Assembly (NCBI RefSeq): GCF_000389965.1
Contig: NC_021191.1
Location: 2,853,501 to 2,917,500, forward strand
Source: Actinoplanes sp. N902-109
Lineage (GTDB): Bacteria > Actinomycetota > Actinomycetes > Mycobacteriales > Micromonosporaceae
DNA: 64,000 nucleotides
Direction of reading: 5' to 3'
Position numbers and translations under genes: made by a program
The notes under the pieces: model-generated
Database searches by the model: none
The model's input: the letters and a program-made list of their open reading frames with translations, nothing else
Told to the model about the DNA's origin: nothing
Part shown: piece after piece, positions 26,551 to 35,678 of the stretch
Layout: each line of letters begins with the position of its first letter
Position numbering within the stretch: the first letter of the stretch is position 1

Positions 26551-27414
26551 GTGTCTCGGCCGGAAACTCCGATCCGGACGGTCGGTCCCGTAGCTGCTTT
26601 CGCGCAGCGGCTTCGGGACTTGCGTGCGGCCGCCGGATCGATCACCTACGTCAGGATGAAGGCTACGGCCCACTTTTCGGTCAGCACGCTGGCAAAGGCT
26701 GCCCGGGGTGAGGAGATGCCGACCTGGGACGTCACACTCGGCTACATCAAGGCGTGCGGGGTCACCGGCGATAAGCAGATCGAGCAGTGGAAGAACGACT
26801 GGCAGATCGCCGAAGCCAACTCGAAGATCATTCCTGGGAACCGGCGGCTCACGTTCGAGGAGATGCCGGACCCGCGCTGGGTGGGTACCTACGACGACCT
26901 GCTCGACCAGCTCAGCAAACTTAAAATTGCCGCCGGTAACCTGCCGTACCGCAGCTTCTACTTCGGCACCCGGCCCGCAGCGACGGGCAAACCCGCCGTG
27001 CTGCCGACCAGCACCGTTTCTGACCTGTTCACCGGTCGGCACGTCAGCCGCTTCGACCTCTTCGCCCAGGTGGTCCAAGGTCTGGTGAACCAGGTCGTCG
27101 GCCTGTACGGCAGCCCTGGCCCTGACGCGGGCATGTCATGGCACAACCCGGTGGCCTGGCACGCCGCCTGGCATAAAGCCCTTGCCGCCCGTAACTTGCC
27201 CAGCACCAAGGCCAACCGGGCCCAGGAAGATCTTGCCGAGACGATCAGCTGGATTGCCGCCGAGGACCCCGATTACGCGGCAGTCCTTCTCGCCCGGCTC
27301 AAACCCCACCGCCGCGCCCAGGTTCTACAGGATCTACCCCTGGATGTCGCCACCAGGATCCGCCAAGCCGGCTCAACCGCAGCCCGGCCCTCGCCCGTCT
27401 CCCCCGCCGCGTGA
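26551..27414 (+). CDS. XRE-like helix-turn-helix protein
   Basis: 287 residues from GTG 26551 (AGGGG 6 nt upstream). The N-terminus FAQRLRDLRAAAGS, then ATAHFSVSTLAKAARGEEMPTWDVTLGYIKACG matches the Cro/C1-type DNA-binding domain found in many actinomycete regulators. The rest has no motif I can name; a second, weaker copy of the same pattern (YDDLLDQLSKLKIAAG ... STVSDLFTGRHVSRFDLFAQVV) suggests a duplicated HTH-like unit at about 110-190. The longer frame from 26200 overlaps the small membrane gene and is rejected as start. No obvious target. Confidence 0.82.
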   Translation: MSRPETPIRTVGPVAAFAQRLRDLRAAAGSITYVRMKATAHFSVSTLAKAARGEEMPTWDVTLGYIKACGVTGDKQIEQWKNDWQIAEANSKIIPGNRRLTFEEMPDPRWVGTYDDLLDQLSKLKIAAGNLPYRSFYFGTRPAATGKPAVLPTSTVSDLFTGRHVSRFDLFAQVVQGLVNQVVGLYGSPGPDAGMSWHNPVAWHAAWHKALAARNLPSTKANRAQEDLAETISWIAAEDPDYAAVLLARLKPHRRAQVLQDLPLDVATRIRQAGSTAARPSPVSPAA

Positions 27415-27613
27415 GAAGAATTCATCAGCGCGTCGCCAGGTCTCGCCCCGACAGCGAAACGTACGCAGCGTCGACGAACGGCGAGATCAACCGCAGCACG
27501 TTCGGGCGCGAGATCGCCGGCCCGACTGACCAACAAACGCGCGAACCTACCAAGACGCACGAGCCGCCAGGTCAGGCGCTCGGCGAAGGAGAGAATTCAC
27601 TGCAGACACAACA

Positions 27614-27651
27614 ACGGCGGGGCAATCCGTAATAGGGGATCGCCCCGCCGT
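27614..27651. terminator. Hairpin terminator between the XRE-like and CHAP genes
   Basis: ACGGCGGGGC (27614-27623) pairs perfectly with GCCCCGCCGT (27642-27651); the loop has further partial pairing. It lies between convergent genes ending at 27414 (+) and 27706 (-), closer to the CHAP gene. Confidence 0.82.
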
Positions 27652-27705
27652 CATGTCGTCAGCGGGCCTTGGTGCCGCGATACCCGGAGAGGAGGAGCGG
27701 GGGAA

Positions 27706-28197
27706 TCAGATGAGGTGCAGGTAGACGAAATCGGAGGCCGCTACGTCGCGCTCGCCGTAGTTGCCGTTGTAGTCGCCGTTGTACTCACTGATGGTGACGG
27801 TACTGCCGTTGACAGCGGTCACCATGGCGACGTGACCACCGCCTTGGCTGTCGTGCTGGGCAACTGCGCCGACCGTGGGGTTGGAGTCGACGGTGTATCC
27901 GGCGGTGCGGGCCCAGTCGTCCCATCCGTCGGCGTTTCCGACGGCGTAGGGCATCTCGAAGCCACGAGTGTGCAATCGCCAGGCGGCCCAGCTCGTGCAC
28001 TCGCGGTTGTAGTAGCCCCAGTCGTCGAACTGGCTGTCCATCGGCGCGTCACGCCAGGAGCTGGGGTAGTCATCGGTGTCGGCCAGTGCAGGCGTAGCGG
28101 TGAACGCCATGGTGGCCGCGGTGATCAGCGTTGCGGCGCCTACGCCGATGCCCCGCCGCCTGTTCGCCCTGCGGGTGAAGAACGTGGTGCTTGCCAT
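27706..28197 (-). CDS. Secreted CHAP-domain peptidoglycan hydrolase
   Basis: 163 residues from ATG 28197, with AAGGAG upstream. A signal peptide (RRANRRRGIGVGAATLITAATMAFTATPALA in outline, cleavage near ALA-DT) leads into a short CHAP domain. Nucleophile Cys in NRECTSWAAW, His in GGGHVAMV and the following ISEYNGDYNG strand fit the family. CHAP enzymes cut peptidoglycan cross-links or stem peptides. It is a minimal, single-domain version. A 7-bp hairpin CGAGCCG/CGGCTCG (28213-28231) lies in its leader. Confidence 0.92.
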   Translation of the reverse strand: MASTTFFTRRANRRRGIGVGAATLITAATMAFTATPALADTDDYPSSWRDAPMDSQFDDWGYYNRECTSWAAWRLHTRGFEMPYAVGNADGWDDWARTAGYTVDSNPTVGAVAQHDSQGGGHVAMVTAVNGSTVTISEYNGDYNGNYGERDVAASDFVYLHLI

Positions 28198-28353
28198 GGT
28201 GAACTCCTTGCTCGAGCCGATCGGCGGCTCGTCGTGGGGAATCAGGGACCATGTCGCTACCGGTTGATTAACCCGCGCCGAAAGGTGCGAAACCACCATT
28301 TCAGACATTTAATCCGAGATGCGCTCCGGCTGATTCCCGCGGAGGTGACCAGG

Positions 28354-29262
28354 TCAGGCCGAGGCGGGTGGGGCAACAGGGTTCGTACCGAGCCAGTCCT
28401 GCCGGCGGAGGTGGTCGAGCAGCACCTTCTCCGCCGGCCCCGGGTCGCGCCGCAGCCCCAGCAGAACGGGCTCGGTCAGCGGCGGCAGAAGCGGGCGGGC
28501 CAGCCTCTCGAAGCCCTCGGGGACGGCCGAGGCCGGAACCACGGTGACGCCGAGGCCCTGCGCCGCGAGTCGCACCGCCGTGGTGATCTGCGAGGCGCTG
28601 GCCACGGTGTGCGGGCTGGTTCCCGTGTCGTCGAACATCCGGGCGAGATATTCGTCGAGCTTGCTGGTGCGGCGGAAGCGTACCCATCCCTCCGTCACCA
28701 GGTCGTCGAGACTCAGGGCCGTCCCGGCGGCCAGCAGCGGGTGCCCGTCCGGCAGGACGGCGACGTAGGACTCCTCGCCCAGGACGTGGGTGTCGAAGGT
28801 GCACCCGGCCGGGATCCGGTGCACCAGGATCGCGTCCAGGGTGCCCTCCCGGGCCAGTCGCTCCATCTCCGTGGGATCGGGCTCCTCGTGCAGCGTCACC
28901 TGAAGTTTCGGGTGGCGCTGACGCATCTGCCCCAGCGCCTGAGGCAGCTGGCGTGCACCCAGACCCATGTGCACCGCGATGATGAGTTCGCCGGCCAGCT
29001 CCCCGTTGGCGGCCCGGGCTGCCGCGAGTGCCCGCCGGGAAGCGGTCGTCGCGATTCTCGCCTCCGCGAGGAAGGCCCGTCCGGCGACCGTCACCGCCAT
29101 TCCGCTCGGAGTACGGGTGAACAGCCGGACGCCGAGCTGCTTCTCCAGCGCGCCGATCTGCTGCGACAGAGACGGTTGGGACACGTGCAGGCGGTCCGCT
29201 GCCGCCGTCATGGAGCCCTCCTCGGCGACGGTCAGGGCGTATTCGTACTGCCGCAGGTTCAC
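28354..29262 (-). CDS. LysR-family transcriptional regulator
   Basis: 302 residues. N-terminal winged HTH: LRQYEYALTVAEEGSMTAAADRLHVSQPSLSQQI in outline (residues 3-36), then the usual LEKQLGVRLFTRT. The co-inducer domain follows (LIIAVHMGL; VAVLPDGHPL). GTG 29262 has GGAGGT upstream. It is divergent from an SDR gene, the classic LysR-target arrangement, with a palindromic box between. Confidence 0.94.
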   Translation of the reverse strand: MNLRQYEYALTVAEEGSMTAAADRLHVSQPSLSQQIGALEKQLGVRLFTRTPSGMAVTVAGRAFLAEARIATTASRRALAAARAANGELAGELIIAVHMGLGARQLPQALGQMRQRHPKLQVTLHEEPDPTEMERLAREGTLDAILVHRIPAGCTFDTHVLGEESYVAVLPDGHPLLAAGTALSLDDLVTEGWVRFRRTSKLDEYLARMFDDTGTSPHTVASASQITTAVRLAAQGLGVTVVPASAVPEGFERLARPLLPPLTEPVLLGLRRDPGPAEKVLLDHLRRQDWLGTNPVAPPASA

Positions 29263-29283
29263 GTGCCGTCACCTCCGGACATA

Positions 29284-29300
29284 CATAGGGAATGCTTATG
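29284..29300. promoter_or_regulatory. LysR-type box (CATA-N9-TATG)
   Basis: CATA (29284-29287) and TATG (29297-29300) form an inverted repeat containing the T-N11-A pattern of LysR-type sites, in an unusually AT-rich stretch between the LysR gene and the SDR gene. Confidence 0.55.
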
Positions 29301-29384
29301 TTGATTATAGGTTTGGATTATTTGATTCTATGGCTGGCCCCTTCTAGCGTCATCCGGCGTTGGCGCTACCTCGGAGGAACAACA

Positions 29385-30125
29385 ATGGATTTCACGAACC
29401 TCATCGCTCTGGTGACCGGCTCCACCACCAACGGCGCCGGTCGCGCAACGGCGAGGCTGCTCGCCGGACGAGGCGCATCGGTGATCGTCTCCGGACGGGA
29501 CAGCGAACGCGGGAGCACCGTCGTACGGGAGATCGAGGCAGCCGGAGGCACCGCTCGCTTCGTCCGGGCCGACCTCGCCGACCCGGCCTCGGTCCAGGCT
29601 CTGGCCGAGGCGGCAGGCCATGTTGACGTGTTGATCAACAATGCCGGCATCTTCCCGATCTCGTCCACCCTCGAGCAGCAGGCCGAGACCTTCGACCTGC
29701 TGTTCCAGGTGAACGTGCGAGCACCGTACTTCCTGACCAAGGCGCTGCTGCCGGCGATGATCGAGCGCGGTGGCGGCAGCGTCGTGAACATCTCCACCCA
29801 CGCGGTCCGGCAAGCCGAACTCGGCCTGGGGGTCTACAGCGGCACCAAGGCCGCGATGGAGTCCTTCACCCGTACCTGGGCGAAGGAGTTCGCGACATCG
29901 GGTGTCCGCTTCAACACCGTCGCGCCGGGGACCTTCCTCTCCGACGGGGTCGTGAACGCCAGCGGGCGCGAGGCCGTCGAAGCGATCGGGTCGAAGAACA
30001 GCGTTCTCGGCCGCGCCGCTCAACCCCACGAGATCGCGGAGGCGGTGGCGTTCCTGGCCTCGCCCAGGGCCAGCTACATCACCGGGGCGACGCTGGCCGT
30101 CGATGGCGGGCGGACCATCCTCTGA
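29385..30125 (+). CDS. SDR-family oxidoreductase (LysR-linked)
   Basis: 246 residues. Cofactor motif TGSTTNGAGRATA, NNAG in LINNAGIFP, catalytic Ser in VNISTHAV, Tyr/Lys in YSGTKAAME, and the C-terminal ITGATLAVDGGRTIL typical of FabG-like members. ATG 29385 has GGAGGA upstream; the longer frame upstream crosses the LysR box. Substrate unknown. It is likely to be activated by the divergent LysR protein. Confidence 0.93.
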   Translation: MDFTNLIALVTGSTTNGAGRATARLLAGRGASVIVSGRDSERGSTVVREIEAAGGTARFVRADLADPASVQALAEAAGHVDVLINNAGIFPISSTLEQQAETFDLLFQVNVRAPYFLTKALLPAMIERGGGSVVNISTHAVRQAELGLGVYSGTKAAMESFTRTWAKEFATSGVRFNTVAPGTFLSDGVVNASGREAVEAIGSKNSVLGRAAQPHEIAEAVAFLASPRASYITGATLAVDGGRTIL

Positions 30126-30258
30126 CCCGGCGCGCCTGCTGTGGCCGGGCGTCGGGAACAGAGGCAGACGGTCATGGTTCTGAGGCATTCGACCACCGGC
30201 TCGTCCCGACGGGATTCCTACGATCGACCGGAAAGACCCCGTCGAATCAAGGAGAATC

Positions 30259-30969
30259 ATGCATCTGCAGGGATGTACGGCATTGGTCACCGGTGCCGGC
30301 CGGGACCTCGGGCGCGTCTTCGCCGAGCACCTGCTGCAGCGAGGGGCGGCGAAGGTGTACGCGGCCGCCCGGCGCCCCGAGCTCGTCGACCTGCCCGGGG
30401 TCGAGCCGCTGCCCCTGGACATCACCGACCCGCACTCGGTAGCAGCCGCCGCCGAGGCCGCCGGTGACGTGACCCTGCTGATCAACAACGCGGGCGTCTC
30501 GTTGGGTGAGAACCTGGTCGAGGGCGACCTCGACAGGATCCGGATGGTCGTCGAGACGCATCTCTTCGGCACCCTCAACATGGTCCGCGCGTTCGCGCCG
30601 GTGCTCGGCGCCAACGGCGGCGGCGCCATCCTCAACGTCCTGTCGAACCTGTCGTGGCTGAGCTTCGACGGCAACAACTCCTACGCGGTGGCCAAGGCCG
30701 CACAATGGAGCCTGACCAACGGGATCCGGCTGGAGCTGGCGCAGCAGCAGACCCTCGTGTCCGGGCTGGTCTTCGGGCCGACGCGCACCGAGACCATGAA
30801 GGCGTTCAACCCGGCCGCTGTGATGAACGATCCGGCCGACATCGTCACCTCCGCGCTCGACGGCATCGAGGCCGGCCGGATCGAGATCGTGGCGGACGAC
30901 TTCGGTGCGGCGGCCAAGGCCTCGCTGGCCGGTGAACCCCGGGGTTTTGTCATGGCGACGACCAGCTGA
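30259..30969 (+). CDS. SDR-family oxidoreductase
   Basis: 236 residues. TGAGRDLGRVFA, LLINNAGVS, NVLSNLSWL (Ser) and YAVAKAAQ (Tyr/Lys) are all present. It differs from its upstream neighbour in sequence, so it is not a recent duplicate. AAGGAG precedes ATG 30259. The gap of 133 bp to the first SDR allows a shared transcript. The end overlaps the convergent AraC gene by 20 nt. Confidence 0.92.
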   Translation: MHLQGCTALVTGAGRDLGRVFAEHLLQRGAAKVYAAARRPELVDLPGVEPLPLDITDPHSVAAAAEAAGDVTLLINNAGVSLGENLVEGDLDRIRMVVETHLFGTLNMVRAFAPVLGANGGGAILNVLSNLSWLSFDGNNSYAVAKAAQWSLTNGIRLELAQQQTLVSGLVFGPTRTETMKAFNPAAVMNDPADIVTSALDGIEAGRIEIVADDFGAAAKASLAGEPRGFVMATTS

Positions 30970-32068
30970 GGCCGACGCCGGGCGCTGTCCCGGGCGGCTC
31001 CTTCGACGCCATCCGGGACGCGGTGCGGTAGCGCAGCGGCGACTGCCCGCGGGCCCGGTGGAACGCCCGGCGGAAGGCGTGCGCCGAGCCGTACCCGACG
31101 GTTTCCGCCACGACCTCGATGGGGTCGTCGGTGTCGCGGAGGCGGACGGCGGCCGCGTCCATTCGTAAGGACGTCAGATAGACCCCGGGCGACACGCCGA
31201 GCGCGGCGGGGAACCGCCGGCTCAGGGTGGCTCGCGAGACCCGGACCGCCGACGCGAGATCGGCGGTGGTCCACGGATATGCCGGACGCCGGTGCAGCAG
31301 GGCGAGGGCGTCGCGTACCACCGGGTCGGACACCGTGGTCAGCCACGGCGAGGCGGCGGGCCCCGGCCCGCCGGTGCCGATGGCCCGGACGAACTGCACG
31401 AGCAGCAGATCGACCAGGCTGTTGACGGCGGCGGTGGCGCCGATCTCGGGGTTCGAGAGTTCGTCGCACAACAGACCGATGGTCGCGTCCAGTTTGCGGC
31501 TGCGGGCCGCTTCCACGTGCAGGACGTCGCCCGGCATGGACACCGGCGTCCGGCTCACCGCGGGGTCCAGGTCGTAGTGCACGGTGATGAACCGGGCCGA
31601 CACCGGTCCGGATCCGAGCCGCACCACACCACCCCGGCCGCGGGCCTGCGAGGCAGCGGCGAGATCGCACGATCCCATCCGTACGCCTTCACCACTGGAC
31701 AGCCCGTGGGCCAGGCCCCGCGGCAACAACACCGCGTCACCCGGCCGAAGCCACCGGGGCGACTGTTCCGGAACGTCCAGCCAAACTGTCCCGGAGCTGA
31801 TCAGGTGCAGCACCGCGCCGGGACAGTTGTCGAGCCACAGACCCCAGTCGCCGCCCACGTCGGTCCGGGTCCCCACCGAACCGTGCGCGCCGAACAGCCG
31901 CACAGTTTCGGCCAGCGGGTCGGACACCCGTGACGGAGTCGACGCCGTCCGGTGGACCGGCGTGTCCGTTTCCGCGTCAGCGTTCGTCAGCGGGCTCCGT
32001 GGCTTCGCCGCGCCACGGTGGTTGCGCCGTCCATCGACAAGCGGTCCGGGTGCAGGCGGGGTGCTCAT
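30950..32068 (-). CDS. AraC-family regulator with cupin-type sensor domain
   Basis: 372 residues from ATG 32068. The N-terminal domain (about 60-230) is cupin-like (PGAVLHLISSGTVWL; LRPGDAVLLPRGLAHGLS). The C-terminal double HTH holds WTTADLASAVRVSRATLSRRF and VAETVGYGSAHAFRRAF. Family members of this build control nearby oxidoreductase genes, often in response to small organic molecules. The frame stays open to 32254 but the extra residues look non-coding (Arg/Ser/Pro-rich). Confidence 0.92.
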   Translation of the reverse strand: MSTPPAPGPLVDGRRNHRGAAKPRSPLTNADAETDTPVHRTASTPSRVSDPLAETVRLFGAHGSVGTRTDVGGDWGLWLDNCPGAVLHLISSGTVWLDVPEQSPRWLRPGDAVLLPRGLAHGLSSGEGVRMGSCDLAAASQARGRGGVVRLGSGPVSARFITVHYDLDPAVSRTPVSMPGDVLHVEAARSRKLDATIGLLCDELSNPEIGATAAVNSLVDLLLVQFVRAIGTGGPGPAASPWLTTVSDPVVRDALALLHRRPAYPWTTADLASAVRVSRATLSRRFPAALGVSPGVYLTSLRMDAAAVRLRDTDDPIEVVAETVGYGSAHAFRRAFHRARGQSPLRYRTASRMASKEPPGTAPGVGLSWSSP

Positions 32069-32286
32069 GATCGATGCAGCACCGGCCACGTTCGGGCGTA
32101 TTCCCGCTCGTTCGGGTGCGACTTGCGACCCGTTTCTGCGCGACCGGGGTCCGTGATCCGATGCGGCCGAGCGGACGCTGTCGTGCGGAGACCGGCCGGA
32201 AACAGGCGCGTCGGATAGGCTGACAGCAGGTGCGCCGGGAAGTCTGGTCGGCAACGTGATGACCCGACCCCGGAAACGGAGCGCCC

Positions 32287-33582
32287 GTGAGCCAGCAAAC
32301 CCGCCGCTTTCCCGCCGTATTCGGCCGAGGCTCGTGGGCCGAGGCCCACCGCATCGCCGACATCCTGCGCAAGGAGACGATCGGCGGGGCGTTACTCCTG
32401 GCTGGTGCGCTGGTTGCGCTTGTCTGGGCCAATTCGCCCTGGTCCCGTTCGTACGAGGACATGCTCGCCTTCACCGCTGGGCCGGCAGCGCTGCACCTGG
32501 ATCTGACCATGACGCAATGGGCAGCCGACGGCCTGCTCGCGATCTTCTTCTTCGTGGCCGGGCTCGAACTCAAGCGCGAATTCGTCGCCGGTGACCTGCG
32601 GGACATCCGGCGTGCCGCGGTGCCGGTGGCCGCCGCGGTCGGCGGGGTGGTCGTGCCCGCGCTGGTCTACGCCGTGATCAACCTGGGCGGCGCGACCAAG
32701 GGCTGGGCGATCCCGACCGCCACGGACATCGCGTTCGCGCTGGCGGTGCTCGCGGTCATCGGCCGGTCCCTGCCCTCGGCGCTGCGGACGTTCCTGTTGA
32801 CGCTGGCCGTGGTTGACGACTTGATTGCCATCGTCATCATTGCCGTGTTCTACACCGCTCATCTGTCCGTGCTGCCGTTGCTGGGGGCGCTCGTGCCGCT
32901 CGGGCTGTTCACCGTACTCGTGCAGCGGCGGGTGCGGTCGTGGTGGCTGCTGCTGCCCCTGGCGTTCGTGGCGTGGGCGCTGGTGCATGCCTCCGGGGTG
33001 CACGCCACCGTGGCCGGGGTGCTGCTGGGCTTTGCCGTACCGGTGATCCGCAGCGCCAAGGCCGGCGGACCGGACGCCGGCCCGGGCCTGGCCGAGCACT
33101 TCGAGCACCGTTTCCGCCCGATCTCCGCGGGAATCGCGGTGCCTGTCTTCGCGCTGATGTCGGCCGGCGTGGTGATCGGCGGGGCGAGTGGGTTCGGCGC
33201 GGCGTTGAGCGACCCGATTGCGATCGGCGTGATCGCCGGTCTGGTCCTCGGCAAGCCCATCGGCATCACCCTCGCCACGTGGCTGACCGCCCGCTTCACC
33301 CGCGCCACGATCGATGCCGGGCTGGCCTGGATCGACATGGTCGGGCTGGCGATGCTGGCCGGCATCGGTTTCACGGTGTCACTGCTGATCGGCGAGCTGT
33401 CGTTCGGCGCGGGCACCGCCGGTGACGAGCACGTGAAGGTCGCGGTGCTGACCGGCTCCCTGCTGGCCGCCCTGCTGGCGACGGTCATCCTGCGGCTGCG
33501 CAACCGGGTCTACCGGCGCCTGCACGAGGAGGAGCAGGCCGACACGGACGGCGACAACATCCCGGACGTCTACCAGCGTTGA
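32287..33582 (+). CDS. nhaA: Na+/H+ antiporter NhaA
   Basis: 431 residues, 11-12 membrane helices. Key residues of NhaA are visible: the TATDIAFALAVL stretch (Asp equivalent to E. coli Asp133) and the VVDDLIAIVII pair (equivalent to Asp163/Asp164). It exchanges internal Na+ or Li+ for external protons, maintaining salt and pH balance. GTG 32287 has GGAG 6 nt upstream. The C-terminal tail is short and charged. No operon partner. Confidence 0.96.
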   Translation: MSQQTRRFPAVFGRGSWAEAHRIADILRKETIGGALLLAGALVALVWANSPWSRSYEDMLAFTAGPAALHLDLTMTQWAADGLLAIFFFVAGLELKREFVAGDLRDIRRAAVPVAAAVGGVVVPALVYAVINLGGATKGWAIPTATDIAFALAVLAVIGRSLPSALRTFLLTLAVVDDLIAIVIIAVFYTAHLSVLPLLGALVPLGLFTVLVQRRVRSWWLLLPLAFVAWALVHASGVHATVAGVLLGFAVPVIRSAKAGGPDAGPGLAEHFEHRFRPISAGIAVPVFALMSAGVVIGGASGFGAALSDPIAIGVIAGLVLGKPIGITLATWLTARFTRATIDAGLAWIDMVGLAMLAGIGFTVSLLIGELSFGAGTAGDEHVKVAVLTGSLLAALLATVILRLRNRVYRRLHEEEQADTDGDNIPDVYQR

Positions 33583-33615
33583 CGACCGTACCCGGGGAGC
33601 GAGACGGTCGGAACG

Positions 33616-33789
33616 ATGCGGGCTGGTGACGTGGCGACACCGATGACCACGGTGGGGGAGCGCACCCCGGCGCGCGAGGCCCCCACGATCCTCGCGGCAG
33701 GATCGTGGTTCTCCGCCCCCGCGGCCGTAACGCGGCTCACGAACGAGTCCGGATCGTCGACGAGGAACCCGTGTCGGCGCGGCGGCTAG
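33616..33789 (+). pseudogene. CBS-domain protein remnant
   Basis: ATG 33616 opens a 57-codon frame that begins MRAGDVATPMTTVGERTPAREA, as CBS-domain proteins do (xVxDVMT..VVTV..dTPlreA), then loses the pattern; a neighbouring frame carries a VRIVDEEP-like fragment expected later in a CBS domain. It looks like the frameshifted, truncated start of a CBS gene. It runs into the 3' end of the TetR gene on the other strand. Confidence 0.4.
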
Positions 33790-34382
33790 GGCTGATGGAG
33801 GCCGGCCGCCGCGAGGGCGGTGTCGGCGGCGTCGCGGAGGACCGACTCGTCCATGCCGGCCTCGGCCAGTGCCTCAAGGCCGCGCAGCACCGCTAGGAGA
33901 TGGTGGGCCGTCCGCCGGGGGTCACGGTCACCGGGGATGTCGCCGGCGGCCTGGGCGCTTTCCACCTCGGCCCGCAGGAGGTCGGCGAACGTGGTGAACG
34001 TCTGCTGCGCCCGGACCGCGACCTCGGCGTTCGTCGCGGCCAGCTCCGCGGCTGACTTCGCGAGCAGGCAGGCGCGCGGCGGGCCGGGTGCAGCACTGGC
34101 GGCGACCATCACGGAGAACAGGGTCCGCAGGCGGGTGGCCGCCGATGAGTCCGGGCCACTCAGGTGCTCGCGCAGACCCGCTGTGACGTTCGCGCAATAG
34201 CCGTCGAGGACCCGCTGGAACAACGCCTGCTTGTCGCCGAAGGCGCCGTACAGGCTGCCCTTGCCCAGGCCCGTTGCCCGCATCAGGTCGTCCATCGACG
34301 TCCCGGCGAAGCCGGAGGTCCAGAACGTCTCGGTCGCGGAGCGCAGCACCTGGTGCTCGTCGAACTTCCGGGGCCTGGCCAT
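33786..34382 (-). CDS. TetR-family repressor
   Basis: 198 residues. The HTH is SMDDLMRATGLGKGSLYGAFGDKQALF in outline (residues 29-55). The C-terminal domain has the RACLLAKSAAELA pattern of the AcrR/TetR_C group. It is probably leaderless: TAGGGT lies 6 nt before ATG 34382. Two perfect 12-bp palindromes lie 23 and 52 bp upstream, close to the -35 region, so autorepression is likely. The gene controlled in the other direction is unclear; only a doubtful small membrane ORF follows there. Confidence 0.92.
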   Translation of the reverse strand: MARPRKFDEHQVLRSATETFWTSGFAGTSMDDLMRATGLGKGSLYGAFGDKQALFQRVLDGYCANVTAGLREHLSGPDSSAATRLRTLFSVMVAASAAPGPPRACLLAKSAAELAATNAEVAVRAQQTFTTFADLLRAEVESAQAAGDIPGDRDPRRTAHHLLAVLRGLEALAEAGMDESVLRDAADTALAAAGLHQP

Positions 34383-34404
34383 GCGACAACCCTACGTCGT
34401 TCTG

Positions 34405-34445
34405 GACCGTACGGTCAAGATGCGGTTGTGCCTGACCATATGGTC
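34405..34445. promoter_or_regulatory. Paired palindromic TetR operators (GACCGTACGGTC and GACCATATGGTC)
   Basis: Two perfect 12-bp palindromes at 34405-34416 and 34434-34445, centres 29 bp apart, sharing GACC.TA.GGTC. They lie just upstream of the TetR gene. A near-copy (GACCATGTGGTC) occurs at 49672-49683 beside a TetR remnant. Confidence 0.8.
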
Positions 34446-34658
34446 CAGACTGTAAAGAGCGGCAAACTCATGACTGAACTCGACGGCGAAGTAGAGAGGC
34501 ATCGCCGGCCATGCGCCATCCAGTCTTGACCGTCAACATCAACGATCAACGTTGACGCGGACGCGAGGATCAGCAGGCAACGGTTACGGCTGATCGCGGT
34601 CGCGGTCGCAGCGATCCTGCTCCTGGCCGGTTGGGCCGAGCACCGTCCGGTCACCGGC

Positions 34659-34865
34659 GTGGGCCTGCTGGGTTTCGGCCTGCTGGCGGGCGCCGGTCTG
34701 GCATTGGCCGCCGGTCGCCGTACCCCGGTCGCGGTGTTGATCGGCACGGGGTTGTGCACGGTCGGCTATCAAGACCGGGCCATGACGAAGCTGCATGCCA
34801 GGGATCGGGCGCAGCTCGTGGTCATCGCGTACCAGAGCGGGCTGGTCACCCCGGACCGGCGCTGA
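34659..34865 (+). CDS. Possible small membrane protein, start unclear
   Basis: 68 codons from GTG 34659. The same frame is open upstream to 34530 and there encodes another hydrophobic helix (LRLIAVAVAAILLLAGWA) but without any ATG, GTG or TTG. The full two-helix protein thus either uses a rare start or has lost its 5' end. Nothing recognised. The rest of the 34383-34925 region contains only the TetR operators. Confidence 0.35.
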   Translation: MGLLGFGLLAGAGLALAAGRRTPVAVLIGTGLCTVGYQDRAMTKLHARDRAQLVVIAYQSGLVTPDRR

Positions 34866-34925
34866 CGCGCGGGCGGGTCGGCTTCCTGCACCGCCACCCC
34901 GGGGGAGCGGTGCCGCGGCGGTTGC

Positions 34926-35468
34926 TCATCGCGCGGTGCCGGGGACCGCCGTGCAGCGTGCATCGACGCGGTCGATCACCAGGTCGTCCGGGGTGGGATA
35001 GCGGCGGTGCAGCGCGGCGAGAGCGTGCCGGTGGGCCAGCCGGTCGTAGGGCTCCTCGCGCATGCGCTCCACCGACTTGCGGACCACCGTGGTGAAGGTG
35101 TCCGGCCAGCGGACCTGGTGCACGGCCTGGACCACCCTGCTGTCCCGGTCGACCAGCACGATGCGGACGCCGCGCCAGCCGTCGACACCCGCAACCCCAG
35201 CGTCGGCCGCCATCAGCTGGGGATGGAAGGCCACCTGCGCCCATGGCAGCACCGGGCCGAGGCGGTACACCAGGAGCGCGGCGGCCCCGGCGTCCACCCA
35301 CCCGAACTGCGTCGGCGCCGCCGTGACGGCCTCGACCTCCAGCGGATGCGGGCGGCTCAGCGCGATCAGCAGCTCCACCGGCGCGCCGGTGACCATCGTC
35401 AGCCCGGCACCCTCCGGAAGTCGCACGTCCGGAGCCAACCGGCTGCCCGTCTCAAGGACCGTGTGCAC
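34926..35468 (-). CDS. Hypothetical protein, leaderless start
   Basis: 180 residues from GTG 35468. TACCCT lies 6 nt upstream, the leaderless pattern. The protein is soluble; the strand-rich middle (ALLVYRLGPVLPWAQVAFHPQLM; GVRIVLVDRDSRVVQAVHQVRWP) resembles no family I can name. A longer GTG start at 35495 is possible. It is divergent from the ricin-domain secreted protein. Confidence 0.7.
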   Translation of the reverse strand: MHTVLETGSRLAPDVRLPEGAGLTMVTGAPVELLIALSRPHPLEVEAVTAAPTQFGWVDAGAAALLVYRLGPVLPWAQVAFHPQLMAADAGVAGVDGWRGVRIVLVDRDSRVVQAVHQVRWPDTFTTVVRKSVERMREEPYDRLAHRHALAALHRRYPTPDDLVIDRVDARCTAVPGTAR

Positions 35469-35599
35469 CTTCTCAGGGTAGGGGCCTATCGGCACATTTT
35501 TCGGTCATTGCGGGTACAGGTCGGTGGGGCCGCGGCGCAGGTATCGATAGGAATATTGACAGTAAAGCTGATTGGGGAAACACTGGCGAAACTTCGGCT

Positions 35600-35611
35600 G
35601 AGAGCGCTCTC
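35600..35611. promoter_or_regulatory. LacI/CebR-like operator GAGAGCGCTCTC
   Basis: A perfect 12-bp palindrome with the AGCGCT core of LacI-family sugar-repressor sites (CebR consensus TGGGAGCGCTCCCA), 68 bp before the secreted ricin/beta-helix protein. It suggests release by an oligosaccharide. The repressor is not in this window. Confidence 0.65.
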
Positions 35612-35678
35612 TCGCCGGTATCCCCCCTGCCCATCCCCAGGCACCGCGGGCAGGCACAGCGAAAGAAAGTAGGACGGC

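Noticed and set aside
26300..27414. Toxin-antitoxin pair
   Set aside because: The HTH protein is large, the small protein has two helices and an acidic tail, and neither matches a known toxin.
28198..28353. c-di-AMP (ydaO) riboswitch before the CHAP gene
   Set aside because: The leader is short and has only a 7-bp hairpin; none of the conserved riboswitch segments is visible.
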